Of a stretch of 64,000 nt of DNA, positions 33,442 through 43,488 are shown one piece after another; within the stretch, counting starts at the first letter, position 1, and every line of letters begins with the position of its first letter. The stretch covers positions 23,694-87,693 of the forward strand of contig NZ_SSGF01000017.1 of assembly GCF_008015755.1 (NCBI RefSeq). Reading direction: 5' to 3'. The notes beneath the pieces were generated by a model. The model did no database searches. It had not been told where the DNA came from and saw only the letters and a program-made list of their open reading frames with translations. Both the position numbers and the translations under genes were made by a program. Origin of the DNA: Methylophilus sp. (lineage in GTDB: Bacteria; Pseudomonadota; Gammaproteobacteria; Burkholderiales; Methylophilaceae).

Positions 33442-35658
33442 ATGTCACAAGGGCTTATTCAAGCATTAGCCGATCAATACACGGTGGCGAATCCTCCTCG
33501 ACGTCAGTTTCTTAAAATAGCCGCCTCAGTCAGTGCAACCGCGGCTGGCGGTATGGTGTTAAGTATCAGTTTGCCGGCCTTGAGCCAAAGCAAGCAAACC
33601 CAGGCCTATAGTGAGTTGGACAACGGCAAGGGCGTGCTGGCGCCTAATGGATTTATCAGGATTGATAAAACAGGCGAGGTCACCATGATTATGCCCAAGG
33701 TTGAAATGGGACAGGGGGTGTATACCTCTATTCCTATGCTATTAGCAGAAGAGCTAGAGGTGGATCTGCACACGGTGAAGCTGGAGCATGCCCCGCCCAA
33801 TGAGAAGCTTTATGCAGATGCGTTGTTGGGCGCGCAGGTCACAGGCGGATCAACCTCCATCCGTGCACTGTGGGAGCCGATGCGTCAGGCGGGCGCCGTG
33901 TGTCGATCATTGCTCGTGACTGCCGCTGCACAGAAATGGAAAGTGGCTGCAGCGAGCTGTTATGCAAAATCGGGCGTGGTTTACCACGATGCATCAAGGC
34001 GAACACTGAGCTACGGTGCGCTAGTCGCTGCTGCCAGTCAATTGCCGGTGCCCAAGAGCGTCGTGCTCAAAGACCCTAAAGACTTTAAACTGATCGGGAC
34101 TTCTGCCAAGCGTTTGGATACCCCTGACAAAGCAAATGGTCAGGCCAAGTTTGGCATTGATGCGCGTCCAAACAATGTGAAGTTCGCGGTGATTGCCACC
34201 TGTCCTGTGTTTGGTGGCAAGCTCGCCAGTGTGGATGATAGCCGCGCCCTGACAATGCCGAGCGTGCTGCAAGTCGTCAAGGTGGATAATGCGGTTGCGG
34301 TGATTGGCACGAATACCTGGGCCGCCAAACGTGGCCTGGGCGCGTTAGAGATCACATGGGATGAAGGCAAAAGCGCTGCGGTCAACACCCGTGATTTGAT
34401 TCAAGACTTGCGTGAAGCAGCCAAAAAGCCAGGTGCCGTGGCTAAAAAAACAGGCAATGCTGCCAGTGCTTATAAAAAAGCTGATAAAACGCTCAGTGTT
34501 GAGTATGAGCAACCATTTTTGGCACATGCCACGATGGAACCTATGAACTGCACGGTAGAAGTCAGCGCTTTTGGCTGCGATATTTGGGTGGGGACGCAAA
34601 TCCCTACCTTTGCGCAGGGCATGGCAGCCAAAATACTCAACATGCCGGTTGAAAAAGTCAGGTTACATAACTTCCTGATTGGCGGTGGTTTTGGCAGACG
34701 GCTAGAGTTTGATGGCGTTGTGCAGGCGGTGAAAGTGGCCAAGCAAGTGAAGGGGCCAGTCAAAGTGATCTGGACCCGGGAAGAAGATATCCAGCATGAT
34801 ATGTTCCGCCCTTATTACTTTGATCGCATCTCTGCCGGGCTGGATGCTCAAGGGAAACCGGTTGCATGGTCACACCGTATTGTCGGCTCGTCTATCATGG
34901 CGCGCTTTGCGCCGCCATTAGTCAAAAACGGCGTAGACCCGGATGCAGTAGAAGTCTCGGCGGAACTGCCGTATGCCTTACCGAATGTGTATGTTGATTA
35001 CGTACGGGTAGAGCCGCGAGATGTGCCCACCGCATTTTGGCGCGGCGTTGGCCCGACGCGTGGTACGTTTGTGGTGGAAAGCTTTATCGATGAACTGGCG
35101 CACTTGGCGCACATCGATCCAGTGAAATACCGGCTGGATTTGCTCAGTCCAAGCCCTAGACTGAAAAACGCTTTGCAAACGGCGGTGAGCAAGAGTGACT
35201 GGGGTAAGCCACTCGCAAAAGGGCAGGGCCGCGGTGTGTCTGTGATGCATGCGTTTGGCACCTTCTTGGCGATGGTGGTCGATGTCACGGTGAATGATCA
35301 GGGTGAGGTGAAAATTAACCGCGTGGTCTCTGCGGTGGATTGCGGCATGACAGTGAATCCGGATACCGTGATTGCGCAAATTCAAGGTGGCGTTATTTTT
35401 GGCCTGACCGCTGTTTTATTCAACGAAATTACCATTGAACATGGCCGGGTGCAGCAAACGAACTTTAATGATTACCGCATGCTACGCATGAATGAATCAC
35501 CGGCGATTGACGTGCACCTGATTAAAAGTGCCGAGGCACCAGGCGGCATTGGTGAACCTGGCACTGCCGCCATCGGCGCTGCATTAACCAATGCCGTGTT
35601 CTCGGCCACGGGCAAACGCATTCGCAAACTGCCGATTGGTCAACAACTGAAAGCATAA
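33442..35658 (+). CDS. iorB: Molybdopterin-binding large subunit, IorB-type, Tat-exported (738 aa)
   Basis: Catalytic subunit of a xanthine-oxidase-family enzyme in the isoquinoline 1-oxidoreductase branch. A twin-arginine signal (P-P-R-R-Q-F-L-K, Arg20-21) shows export to the periplasm together with the Fe-S subunit. Cofactor-contact motifs visible: G-G-G-F-G-R-R near 416, F-W-R-G-V-G-P near 534 and the C-terminal G-G-I-G-E-P-G-T with the conserved Glu. ATG 33442 has AAGGAAGGAG; an upstream ATG at 33373 lies in the preceding gene. Passes electrons to the following cytochrome. Confidence 0.85.
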   Translation: MSQGLIQALADQYTVANPPRRQFLKIAASVSATAAGGMVLSISLPALSQSKQTQAYSELDNGKGVLAPNGFIRIDKTGEVTMIMPKVEMGQGVYTSIPMLLAEELEVDLHTVKLEHAPPNEKLYADALLGAQVTGGSTSIRALWEPMRQAGAVCRSLLVTAAAQKWKVAAASCYAKSGVVYHDASRRTLSYGALVAAASQLPVPKSVVLKDPKDFKLIGTSAKRLDTPDKANGQAKFGIDARPNNVKFAVIATCPVFGGKLASVDDSRALTMPSVLQVVKVDNAVAVIGTNTWAAKRGLGALEITWDEGKSAAVNTRDLIQDLREAAKKPGAVAKKTGNAASAYKKADKTLSVEYEQPFLAHATMEPMNCTVEVSAFGCDIWVGTQIPTFAQGMAAKILNMPVEKVRLHNFLIGGGFGRRLEFDGVVQAVKVAKQVKGPVKVIWTREEDIQHDMFRPYYFDRISAGLDAQGKPVAWSHRIVGSSIMARFAPPLVKNGVDPDAVEVSAELPYALPNVYVDYVRVEPRDVPTAFWRGVGPTRGTFVVESFIDELAHLAHIDPVKYRLDLLSPSPRLKNALQTAVSKSDWGKPLAKGQGRGVSVMHAFGTFLAMVVDVTVNDQGEVKINRVVSAVDCGMTVNPDTVIAQIQGGVIFGLTAVLFNEITIEHGRVQQTNFNDYRMLRMNESPAIDVHLIKSAEAPGGIGEPGTAAIGAALTNAVFSATGKRIRKLPIGQQLKA

Positions 35659-35667
35659 GGAGCCGCA

Positions 35668-36945
35668 ATGAATCTGGCATCAGGGTTGATGAAATTAGGT
35701 CTCTCAGTGATCACGTTTACTTACTCTTTGAGTGTGTTTGCCGTCAATCTGGCAGAGGTCAAAAAAGGGGAGTATCTGGCCCGGGTCGGGGATTGTATCT
35801 CCTGTCACACTGCACCGCATGGTAAACCCTACGCGGGTGGCCTGCCCATGCTGACGCCAGTGGGCGCTATTTATACAACCAATATCACGCCTGATGCCGA
35901 AACAGGCATTGGTCGATACACTGAATCCGAGTTTGCTCACGCCCTGCGGCGCGGGGTGGCCAAAGATGGCCATCATCTTTATCCGGCCATGCCCTATCCG
36001 TCTTATGCCAAAGTCAGTGACGCCGACATTCACTATCTTTATTTGTACTTTATGCATGGCGTTAAACCTGTGCGCCAATCAAACAAGGCGAGCGAGATTC
36101 CCTGGCCCTTAAATTACAGGTTTCCTTTGGCTGTTTGGAATCGCATTTTTCTGGATAAGCAGACATATCAGGCAGATGCCTCAAAAGATGCCAGCTGGAA
36201 TCGTGGCGCTTACTTGGTGCAGGGGCTGGGGCATTGTGGCGCTTGCCACACACCGCGTGGTCTGGCGTTTCAAGAAAAAGGGCTGACGCATGCCTCGGAT
36301 CACTTTTTAAGTGGCGAAACCCTCGAAGGATGGTCGGCCACCAATTTACGTGGTGACCACAATACTGGCCTTGGCCGATGGTCTGAGGCAGATATTCTGG
36401 TCTATCTCAAATCTGGGGCGAATCAGCATAGTTCTGCGTTTGGCACCATGACCACCGTGATTAACAACAGCACAGAAGGCATGACAACAGAGGATTTAAG
36501 CGGTATCGCGACTTATTTGAAAACAATCAAAGGGACCAACGACAAGCATCAAAAACCTTATCAATATGATCCGAACGCGACTCAGGCTCAATTTAAAACC
36601 GTCACAAGTTATCCAGGCGCCAGGTTGTATCAACAATATTGCGTAGCCTGTCATGGTCAGGATGGTAAAGGGGTGGCGCCTTATTTATCACCGCTGGCTG
36701 GCAACCCTGCTGTTATGGACCCGGATCCATCATCACTGATTAACGTGATTTTGAATGGGTCGCCGCAGCTTAAAGCGCAAGGCGTGGCGGCACCGTTCAA
36801 TATGCCGAAATTCCGCCACATGCTGAATGACACGGAGGTAGCGCAGCTCGTCAGTTTTATGCAGACGGCGTGGAATCATCCGCTGGAGGCGACCAGCGCG
36901 CAGGACGTCGCCAAGATTCGCAAACTGGCGCCTTCGGCTCATTAA
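35668..36945 (+). CDS. Triheme cytochrome c subunit (425 aa)
   Basis: Membrane-attached c-type cytochrome with a signal peptide and three heme sites: C-I-S-C-H (about residue 43), C-G-A-C-H (about 190) and C-V-A-C-H (about 328). This layout matches the cytochrome subunits of alcohol/aldehyde dehydrogenases (AdhB type) and of IorAB-like complexes. It starts 9 bp after iorB with a GGAG site, so the three genes form one periplasmic dehydrogenase delivering electrons to the respiratory chain. Confidence 0.88.
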   Translation: MNLASGLMKLGLSVITFTYSLSVFAVNLAEVKKGEYLARVGDCISCHTAPHGKPYAGGLPMLTPVGAIYTTNITPDAETGIGRYTESEFAHALRRGVAKDGHHLYPAMPYPSYAKVSDADIHYLYLYFMHGVKPVRQSNKASEIPWPLNYRFPLAVWNRIFLDKQTYQADASKDASWNRGAYLVQGLGHCGACHTPRGLAFQEKGLTHASDHFLSGETLEGWSATNLRGDHNTGLGRWSEADILVYLKSGANQHSSAFGTMTTVINNSTEGMTTEDLSGIATYLKTIKGTNDKHQKPYQYDPNATQAQFKTVTSYPGARLYQQYCVACHGQDGKGVAPYLSPLAGNPAVMDPDPSSLINVILNGSPQLKAQGVAAPFNMPKFRHMLNDTEVAQLVSFMQTAWNHPLEATSAQDVAKIRKLAPSAH

Positions 36946-37034
36946 GCTATATTTGCAAGATGTGCGCAGGCTGATTTCATGGGCAATCTTGTGAATTGAG
37001 CCCTTTCAAAACGTGGACTGCATCATTAGTATCA

Positions 37035-37067
37035 ATCGCCCGAGTGATTCACTCGGGCGATTTTTTT
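37035..37067 (+). terminator. Strong rho-independent terminator of the ior operon
   Basis: ATCGCCCGAGTG / CACTCGGGCGAT is a perfect 12-bp stem with a 3-base loop followed by six T residues. Confidence 0.92.
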
Positions 37068-37086
37068 GATGACGTCTGAAAGGTAA

Positions 37087-37710
37087 ATGATGCCATGGAT
37101 GCAGCCCCGGCAGGGATGCCGTCATGTGTTATTTGTTTGTATCGCCCTGTTATTGCTATGTGTGAGTGCAGTCCATGCGCGGCCAGCCCCAAAAACAGCG
37201 CATGTGCCGCAGTTAACCACTAAACAGGCCGTGAGCGCACATACCGAAGACCTGCGCGCGTTGATGCAGGCCTTATACACTGCATACCCAGCCGAACTGG
37301 CCAAGAGCACCCAGGTGGGGCCGCGCGAAATGACCGAGTGGGTGTTTGATGGCAAAGCGAATTGGCGTTTTGAGGGTATTCGTCGTTTGCAAGGACAAGA
37401 GGCCTTAGCCTTGCTGTTTGATCAAGCATTTGCCGGTGACCATATTTTGGCGCTGGTGGTTGGTTTGGAAACGTTGGTGTTTGAGGCTTATGGCAGCCAT
37501 AACGAATTTGATATTCCAGCCGAACGTGACCAGCGAAGGCTCGCAATGCTGCTATGCGAGCTGCAAGCGTTGCCGCTGCGTTTGCAGGCTAACACGCAGA
37601 TGAATACGGTGTTGCGTCAGCCCGTTGCGCAGCAGCATATTTCTACAACCCTGCAAACATTGATGCTGCGCCTACGAGATCGTGAGCAGGTGGCTGCGGC
37701 ATGCCATTGA
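37087..37710 (+). CDS. Unknown secreted protein (207 aa)
   Basis: Not recognised. A signal peptide spans about residues 14-31 (V-L-F-V-C-I-A-L-L-L-L-C-V-S-A-V-H-A). The mature part is helical, with W-V-F-D-G-K-A-N-W-R-F-E-G-I near residue 85 and an acidic stretch after it. Own ribosome site (AAAGGT) and an upstream terminator suggest an independent transcript. Convergent with ribA, whose stop is 17 bp from its own. Confidence 0.5.
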   Translation: MMPWMQPRQGCRHVLFVCIALLLLCVSAVHARPAPKTAHVPQLTTKQAVSAHTEDLRALMQALYTAYPAELAKSTQVGPREMTEWVFDGKANWRFEGIRRLQGQEALALLFDQAFAGDHILALVVGLETLVFEAYGSHNEFDIPAERDQRRLAMLLCELQALPLRLQANTQMNTVLRQPVAQQHISTTLQTLMLRLRDREQVAAACH

Positions 37711-37726
37711 TGTTTATGCGCGGACT

Positions 37727-38377
37727 TTAGTCTGCAACCAGGTCAAGCTGATGCCCCAATTTGTGCTTTTTGGTCGCCAGATACTGTGCATTGTGTGGAT
37801 TGCTTTCCACTTCAAGTGGCGCCACGGTTTCAACCAGCACGCCCCAGGCGCTGAGTGCGGCAGATTTGTCGGGGTTGTTGCTCAATAAGCGTATGGAGCC
37901 AACCTGCAAATGTTGCAGCATGCCAGCGGCAATGTCGTAATTACGCTGGTCCACGGGCAGGTTTAAGGCGAGGTTGGCCTGCACGGTATCCAGCCCTTGC
38001 TCTTGCAAGGCATAAGCGCGGACTTTATTGGTGAGCCCGATACCGCGCCCTTCGTGGCCACGCAAATACAAAATCACCCCTTGCCCCTGTTGTTGTATCA
38101 GCCGCTGCGCCTGCTTGAATTGCTCACCGCAATCGCAGCGTTGAGAGCCAAACACGTCGCCGGTCAGGCACTCGGAGTGCACGCGCGTAAGCACGTTGGC
38201 CTGGCCGCTCACATCCCCTAGCTCCAGTGCGATATGTTCAATGCCGGTTCTGTGATCAACAAACGCATGCAGGCGGTAGCTGCCATACTCCGTGGCCAGG
38301 TTGGCGCTGGCCTGTGGCGTGATCAGCGCCTGCAATGCGGGCGGGGCTGGTTTGATGGCCAGATTACTTGAGGGCAT
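37727..38377 (-). CDS. ribA: GTP cyclohydrolase II RibA (216 aa)
   Basis: First enzyme of riboflavin synthesis, converting GTP to a diaminopyrimidinone phosphate. Zinc ligands are in [16 protein letters not shown]; the catalytic region [12 protein letters not shown] and the GTP-binding tail L-L-S-N-N-P-D-K are intact. Its start overlaps the stop of the sigma54 activator by 14 bp, and both follow a DszC-type gene, so RibA is made with the organosulfur regulon, presumably to supply flavin for its monooxygenases. Confidence 0.93.
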   Translation of the reverse strand: MPSSNLAIKPAPPALQALITPQASANLATEYGSYRLHAFVDHRTGIEHIALELGDVSGQANVLTRVHSECLTGDVFGSQRCDCGEQFKQAQRLIQQQGQGVILYLRGHEGRGIGLTNKVRAYALQEQGLDTVQANLALNLPVDQRNYDIAAGMLQHLQVGSIRLLSNNPDKSAALSAWGVLVETVAPLEVESNPHNAQYLATKKHKLGHQLDLVAD

Positions 38378-39488
38378 TAATGGCCCCCATTTTAATCAGC
38401 TTGGCGCGCAGCACATTGCGGCTTAAACCAAGCAGTTTGGCCGTTTGCACCTGGTTGTGGTGGCAATGCTGATACGCAGCGCGCACTAGGGCGTCTTCCA
38501 CATAATCATAGAGCTGGGCTTTGCCGGACTCAAACAGTTGCTGCAAGGCGTCTTCGAGCAAATCTGGCGCATGGCCGCCTGCGTGTTGTGTGTACTCTTG
38601 TTTAGGGCGGTGCAGCGAAATAGACGATAAGTGTAAGTCTTCACTACGCACCAGGTTATTGCGGCATATCAACAGTGAGTGATGAATGACGTTTTCGAGT
38701 TCACGGATATTGCCCGGCCAGCTATGTTGCAATAGCTTTTGTTTGGCGCTGTCGTCGAGACTGATTTCTGCGTAGCCAAGGCGACGCGTATATTCGCCGA
38801 CAAAGTATTCGGCCAGCGGCAAAATATCGCCAGGGCGGTTTCTCAAGGTCGGCAGTTCGAGGTGAGCCACGCGCAAACGGTAAAACAGGTCTTCCCGGAA
38901 ATTGCTTGCCTGTACGGCTTCTTCCAGGCGCACATTGGTGGCAGCAACTAGTCTGACATCAATCGGCGTGGATTTTCTGGCCCCCAGGCGCACCACTTCG
39001 CGTTCTTGTAGCACGCGTAGCAGCTTGACCTGAATGCTCAGTGGCAAGTCACCGATTTCATCCAAAAATAAGGTGCCGCCGTTAGCGGCTTCGAACCAGC
39101 CTGCCTTGGCGACAAACGCTCCGGTAAAAGCGCCTTTTTCGTGGCCAAACAATTCGCTTTCTACCAAGGTCTCAGAGAACGCGCCGCAGTTGACCGCGAC
39201 AAACGGCTTGCCTTTACGGTTGCTTAAGGCATGCACATGGCGCGCGATCAGCTCTTTGCCGGTGCCGGTTTCACCAATAATCAGCACATTGGCGTCGCTA
39301 GGCGCAATCTGCTGAATGCGGCTGAGCAAGGCGATAGATTTGGGATCCTCAAACACTTGCGCAGTGGCGCGGATAGAGGTGGTCAGCGTGCGTGAATTCG
39401 GCAGCGTGAGCAGCTTTTTTTGATTGCTTTGATAATCCACGTCGTCCGCTGTGTCCAGATGCTCGATAAATTTGTCCATAATATTCAT
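38364..39488 (-). CDS. sfnR: Sigma54-dependent activator, SfnR-like (374 aa)
   Basis: Enhancer-binding protein without a receiver domain. Walker A G-E-T-G-T-G-K-E (residues 72-79), the sigma54-contact loop G-A-F-T-G-A (119-124), Walker B in [10 protein letters not shown] and the C-terminal Fis-type helix-turn-helix ([15 protein letters not shown]) are complete. SfnR of Pseudomonas, the activator of dimethylsulfone genes, has this architecture. ATG 39488 overlaps the upstream stop (ATGA); the longer frame to 39530 lies inside the preceding gene. Likely constitutively active and controlled by its own level, since no sensor domain exists. Confidence 0.85.
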   Translation of the reverse strand: MNIMDKFIEHLDTADDVDYQSNQKKLLTLPNSRTLTTSIRATAQVFEDPKSIALLSRIQQIAPSDANVLIIGETGTGKELIARHVHALSNRKGKPFVAVNCGAFSETLVESELFGHEKGAFTGAFVAKAGWFEAANGGTLFLDEIGDLPLSIQVKLLRVLQEREVVRLGARKSTPIDVRLVAATNVRLEEAVQASNFREDLFYRLRVAHLELPTLRNRPGDILPLAEYFVGEYTRRLGYAEISLDDSAKQKLLQHSWPGNIRELENVIHHSLLICRNNLVRSEDLHLSSISLHRPKQEYTQHAGGHAPDLLEDALQQLFESGKAQLYDYVEDALVRAAYQHCHHNQVQTAKLLGLSRNVLRAKLIKMGAINALK

Positions 39489-40693
39489 GAGTAAAATGTA
39501 GGGTGTGGAAAGCTGCCAGTCAGCGCCCATTCACCCAGCTCCTTAATTTTGTAATCTAGTGGATCATGCAAGGTATGCGTCCGCAGGTTGCGCCAGTGGC
39601 GGTCTAACCTTAGCCCGGCATGCGTTGCCCTGGAACCTGCAACCTCAAACATGCGGCTGGTGAGGTCCAGTCCGGTGCGGGTGGCCAGTACTTTGGCCGT
39701 GCTGATGCTGGTGGCCAGCAGGCCGCGATCTTCTTCTGTCAGCCTTAGGCCTTTGGCCCAGGCCGCATCCAGCTTTTCTGCCGCCTGGTTGGTCAGCGCG
39801 CGCGTGGCTTCCAGGCCGACCCAAAACTCGCCGTAATGGGCCAGGATATAAGGGTCATGGCTGGTGATATCAACCTTGGCATTTTGCCACGGCCGCGCTT
39901 CACGCAAAGTGTAGTGCTGGGCGTCATTAAAAGCGCCTTCGGCAATCCCCAAGTAGATATTGGTCAGAATCAGTTGCGCGATGAGTGGCCGCAGGCAGGC
40001 AAACGGGTTGCTCAGCGGGCCGGGCTCAGTCAGCAACTCGTTCTGCTCTATCCTGACTTTTTCAAAGTTGACCGTACCGCTATCCGTCTGGCGCTGGCCG
40101 ATATTATCCCAGTCATCCAAAATCGTGATGCCTGTGCGCAACGTAGGGATGGCAGCAATCACCAACTGCCCATCGGTTTTTTTAATGGCCGAAGCAATCA
40201 GCATCTCTGAATCTAGTGCGCCCGAGCAAAAACTTTTTTTGCCGGAGAATTCATGCCAGTGGTCGTGGCTTTTGCACAGCGTGCGCTCATCCAGTGGGTT
40301 GAGTGCATTGCCCCAAAACCAGTTGAGTTGCGCCGTTTGTTCGTACCAGCGCTCCCACTGGTCAGGCCGTGAAAACAGGCGCACGGTGGCCAGCATTAAA
40401 TGCTGAAAACCATACACATGCGCAATCGAGCTATCCACTTTGGCAAACTCGCGCGCCACCTGCAAGGTTTCTTGCCAGTCAGCGCCATGGCCGCCATATT
40501 GGCGCGGAATAATTAACGACAATAAGCCGCTGTTTCTCAGCGCATCGCGCTCCAGTTTCGGCGTGCCACCCACATGATCCCGCTCTACAGCCGTGAGCGA
40601 GAAAGACTCTGCCAGTTGCTTGGCCACAGCCAGTGCGTGCTGGCCTTGATGCAGGCTAGCCGTGGGCGGGATAGAAAAAGTATTGATATTCAA
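39485..40693 (-). CDS. DszC/SfnB-family flavin monooxygenase (402 aa), paralogue 1
   Basis: Acyl-CoA-dehydrogenase-fold protein of the sulfur-acquisition branch. It has the central G-K-K-S-F-C-S-G-A box and I-G-Q-R-Q-T-D-S-G, plus the C-terminal [17 protein letters not shown] of DszC-like enzymes that use FMNH2 and oxygen. Very similar to the gene at 42218-43438. Start is TTG 40693 with a weak GGAT site; no in-frame ATG is near. Expressed from the sigma54 promoter at 40731-40746. Substrate unknown. Confidence 0.8.
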   Translation of the reverse strand: MNINTFSIPPTASLHQGQHALAVAKQLAESFSLTAVERDHVGGTPKLERDALRNSGLLSLIIPRQYGGHGADWQETLQVAREFAKVDSSIAHVYGFQHLMLATVRLFSRPDQWERWYEQTAQLNWFWGNALNPLDERTLCKSHDHWHEFSGKKSFCSGALDSEMLIASAIKKTDGQLVIAAIPTLRTGITILDDWDNIGQRQTDSGTVNFEKVRIEQNELLTEPGPLSNPFACLRPLIAQLILTNIYLGIAEGAFNDAQHYTLREARPWQNAKVDITSHDPYILAHYGEFWVGLEATRALTNQAAEKLDAAWAKGLRLTEEDRGLLATSISTAKVLATRTGLDLTSRMFEVAGSRATHAGLRLDRHWRNLRTHTLHDPLDYKIKELGEWALTGSFPHPTFYS

Positions 40694-40730
40694 CAGTAAT
40701 ATCCGTTTGATTGCTTATGCTTAACAGTTC

Positions 40731-40746
40731 AGCATGTTCTGTGCCA
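40731..40746 (-). promoter_or_regulatory. Sigma54 (-24/-12) promoter for the paralogue 1 - sfnR - ribA operon
   Basis: Minus strand TGGCACAGAACATGCT: GG and GC elements separated by exactly 10 bases, matching TGGCACR-N4-nTGCw. Start of the gene lies 38 bp downstream. Confidence 0.8.
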
Positions 40747-40896
40747 ACTCCGGCGTAGCGAAAAAGTGGTGGCTGCACAAGCTGTGAAAAGTTTATTTTT
40801 GAATAAATTATGCTGATAAATCATAGGCTTGAATCTGAGTTGGTCAGGCGGCCTGTTGCGAGGCCTGGTTGGCCTAACCATTGCGCGTTTGCGCAT

Positions 40897-40966
40897 GCTG
40901 CTGCGCAATCAGCACAGGTGCTGCTGAATAAGCAGCAGCCACAGAAAAGCTGCTGCTTATTCAGCA
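40897..40966. promoter_or_regulatory. Activator-site cluster between divergent sigma54 promoters
   Basis: TGCTGAATAAGCAGCAGC (40922-40939) and GCTGCTGCTTATTCAGCA (40949-40966) are perfect 18-bp inverted repeats with a 9-bp spacer. A third, 15/18 copy lies at 40897-40914. They sit 50-120 bp upstream of the rightward promoter and 150-235 bp from the leftward one, the distance expected for an enhancer used by an SfnR-type activator. Confidence 0.65.
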
Positions 40967-41015
40967 ATTCAGTTTTTTGGTTTTATAAGTGCATGAATTT
41001 AATCACTTTTATTTA

Positions 41016-41031
41016 TGGCATGCTCTTTGCA
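41016..41031 (+). promoter_or_regulatory. Sigma54 (-24/-12) promoter for the ssuD operon
   Basis: TGGCATGCTCTTTGCA fits TGGCAYG-N4-TTGCW perfectly, GG and GC separated by 10 bases; 45 bp before the ssuD start codon. Confidence 0.88.
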
Positions 41032-41075
41032 ATCATGCTTGCCACAAGCTGTATGAATAAAAGGAAAGCAACATC

Positions 41076-42209
41076 ATGGAAATTTTCTGGTTTTTACCCA
41101 CGCACGGTGACCAGCGCTATCTTGGCACCAGCAAAGGCGCCAGACCGGCCACATTGTCCTACTTAAAGCAAATTGCGCAGGCGGCTGACCGCTTGGGTTA
41201 TGGTGGCGTGCTCGTGCCTTCTGGCCGTTCATGCGAAGACGCCTGGGTGATTTCTTCTGCGCTCATCAACGAAACCAAGCAGCTCAAGTTTCTGGTGGCA
41301 ACGCGTCCGGGGTTTATCTCGCCGGTGGTGTCAGCACGCATGGCCTCCACGCTGGATCGCATTTCTGGCGGCCGCTTGCTGATTAATGTGGTGGCGGGCG
41401 GTGATCCCGCCGAGCAGCAGGCTGAGGGCAGCTTTCTGGCGCATGACGCACGCTATGCGGAGGCGGAAGAATTTTTGTCGATCTGGCGTGCGGTATTAAC
41501 CGAAGAAGCCGTTGATTATGAGGGCAACTATCTGCGCGTGAAGGGCGCCAGTTTGCCCACCGGCAGCTTGCAAAAGCCTTATCCACCGTTGTTTATTGGT
41601 GGCGCCTCAGACGCGGCGATTCAACTTAGCAGTAAACATATTGATGTGCATTTGACCTGGGGCGAGCCACCGGCTGCCGTGGCGGAAAAAATTCGCGTGA
41701 TTCGCGAAGCGGCAGCCAAACAAGGTCGTAGCCTCCGCTTTGGTATTCGCCTGCATGTGATTGTGCGCGAAACCACTGAGCAGGCTTGGCAGGCGGCGGA
41801 CGAACTGATTTCGCATGTGACCGACGAAACCATTGCTGCTGCGCAAGCCGCGGTGGCTAATTTTGACTCGGTGGCGCAAAAACGCATGACGGCCTTGCAC
41901 CATGGCCGCCGCGATCAACTGGAGGTCTCGCCCAACTTATGGGCTGGCGTCGGCCTGGTGCGTGGCGGCGCTGGCACTGCGCTGGTGGGCAACCCGCAAG
42001 AGGTGGCTGAGCGCATTAAAGAATACCAGGCGCTAGGTATCGATTACTTTATCTTTTCTGGCTATCCGCATCTGGAGGAGTCGTATCGCGTGGCTGAGTT
42101 GTTGTTCCCGTTGCTGCCGCTCAAGCAGCAGGCCGATGCAGAAGTCAGCATCAATACCAATATGACAGGCCCGTTTGGCGCGGCCAAACCAGTCAAGCAT
42201 GCGGCATAG
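41076..42209 (+). CDS. ssuD: FMNH2-dependent alkanesulfonate monooxygenase SsuD/MsuD (377 aa)
   Basis: Bacterial-luciferase-fold monooxygenase that cleaves C-S bonds of alkanesulfonates, releasing sulfite and an aldehyde. Recognised by [12 protein letters not shown] at the N-terminus, [30 protein letters not shown] and the C-terminal [10 protein letters not shown]. Length equals E. coli SsuD. AAGGAAAG precedes the ATG. First gene of an operon with a DszC-type gene, an amidohydrolase and ribB. Chain-length preference (MsuD-like or SsuD-like) cannot be decided here. Confidence 0.92.
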   Translation: MEIFWFLPTHGDQRYLGTSKGARPATLSYLKQIAQAADRLGYGGVLVPSGRSCEDAWVISSALINETKQLKFLVATRPGFISPVVSARMASTLDRISGGRLLINVVAGGDPAEQQAEGSFLAHDARYAEAEEFLSIWRAVLTEEAVDYEGNYLRVKGASLPTGSLQKPYPPLFIGGASDAAIQLSSKHIDVHLTWGEPPAAVAEKIRVIREAAAKQGRSLRFGIRLHVIVRETTEQAWQAADELISHVTDETIAAAQAAVANFDSVAQKRMTALHHGRRDQLEVSPNLWAGVGLVRGGAGTALVGNPQEVAERIKEYQALGIDYFIFSGYPHLEESYRVAELLFPLLPLKQQADAEVSINTNMTGPFGAAKPVKHAA

Positions 42210-42217
42210 GAGAGAAG

Positions 42218-43438
42218 ATGACACTGGCACTGAATTCACGCCTGGACGACGTTGAAGCTTCACACGGCGTGGCCTTTAGCGGGTCTATACAAGAGATCAC
42301 GCAGCAACTATGCGATTACCTGGCGCAAACAGCGGTAGAGCGCGATGCTGCAGGTGGCACGCCTTACGAGCAACGGCAGGCGGTGCGCGATAGCGGATTG
42401 CTCAAGTTACTGATCGCGAAAAACGATGGTGGTTTGGGCGGCAACTGGCAGCAAATTTACAGCATCATCCGCCAGATTGCGCGCGTTGATAGCTCGATTG
42501 CGCAGGTATTCGCCTTCCAGTTTTTGATGCTGGCGTCTATCCGGCTGTATGGCAGCGAGTCGCAATGGCAGCAGTATTTCCGCCTCACGGCGGAGCGCAA
42601 TCTCTGGTGGGGCAATGCCTTAAACCCGCTCGATAACCGCACCATTGCACGCAAAGTGACTGGCGGCTATGTGTTTAGCGGGCAAAAAAGCTTTTGCTCT
42701 GGCTCCATGGGTTCTGACTATCTGATTGTGTCGGCGATTGAAGAGGGCAGCGGCAAGTTTTTGGTGGCCGCCGTGCCGACCAACCGTAGTGGCATTCACC
42801 TCAATGGCGATTGGGACAATATCGGCCAGCGCCAGACCGATAGCGGCAGCGCCGAGTTTACCCAATTGCGGGTCGACGACAGTGAGTTACTGATGCAGCC
42901 AGGCCCGTTGAGCTCACCGTTTGCCACCGTGCGCTCGCTGGTGGCGCAATTGATTTTTACCAATATCTACCTCGGCATTGCCGAAGGTGCCTTGCAAGAA
43001 GGCGCCAAATATACGCGCAGCAGCAGCCGGGTGTGGTCGGGTTCGTTGGCCAACACCGTCCACGAAGACCCTTTTACCTTGCTGCATTACGGCGAGTTTT
43101 GGGCCAGCTTGCATGCCTCGGCGGTGCTGGCCGACCACGCCGCCAATTTGCTCGATGCCGCCTGGCAGCAAACCTTGGGCCTCGATGAGCAGACGCGAGG
43201 CGAACTGGCGTTGGCGGTGTTCTCAGCCAAAGTGAATGCGACGCGGGCCGGACTGGATGTGACCACGCGTATTTTTGAAGTGGCGGGCGCCCGTGCCACC
43301 ACTGCCAAGCTACGCATGGATAGATTCTGGCGTAATTTGCGCGTGTATACCCTGCATGACCCGGTGGATTACAAACTGAAAGATTTAGGCGATTGGGCGC
43401 TGAATGGGCAATACCCAACCCCCAGTTTTTATGCCTAG
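42218..43438 (+). CDS. DszC/SfnB-family flavin monooxygenase (406 aa), paralogue 2
   Basis: Same family and layout as the 39485-40693 product: [19 protein letters not shown], then A-R-A-T-T-A-K-L-R-M-D-R-F-W-R-N-L-R and T-L-H-D-P-V-D-Y-K. Starts 8 bp after ssuD with AGGAGAG, so co-expressed. It probably oxidises an organosulfur intermediate with FMNH2 supplied by the MsuE-like reductase. The pair flanks the activator sites in divergent operons, suggesting duplication and separate recruitment. Confidence 0.82.
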   Translation: MTLALNSRLDDVEASHGVAFSGSIQEITQQLCDYLAQTAVERDAAGGTPYEQRQAVRDSGLLKLLIAKNDGGLGGNWQQIYSIIRQIARVDSSIAQVFAFQFLMLASIRLYGSESQWQQYFRLTAERNLWWGNALNPLDNRTIARKVTGGYVFSGQKSFCSGSMGSDYLIVSAIEEGSGKFLVAAVPTNRSGIHLNGDWDNIGQRQTDSGSAEFTQLRVDDSELLMQPGPLSSPFATVRSLVAQLIFTNIYLGIAEGALQEGAKYTRSSSRVWSGSLANTVHEDPFTLLHYGEFWASLHASAVLADHAANLLDAAWQQTLGLDEQTRGELALAVFSAKVNATRAGLDVTTRIFEVAGARATTAKLRMDRFWRNLRVYTLHDPVDYKLKDLGDWALNGQYPTPSFYA

Positions 43439-43488
43439 CAAGGTGATCACTCACTGCGTTTTCGAACGGCCATTATTAAAGAAAGTTT

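Noticed and set aside
35704..36078. Long open frame antisense to the cytochrome c gene
   Set aside because: It lies fully opposite a well-supported gene with three heme motifs, has no ribosome site, and its His/Arg-rich composition is typical of a shadow frame. The same holds for antisense frames at 34978-35385, 42914-43171, 48001-48363 and 58962-59270.
40810..41166. Open frame of 118 codons across the ssuD promoter region
   Set aside because: It runs through the enhancer repeats and the sigma54 promoter into the ssuD gene in another frame and has no family resemblance.
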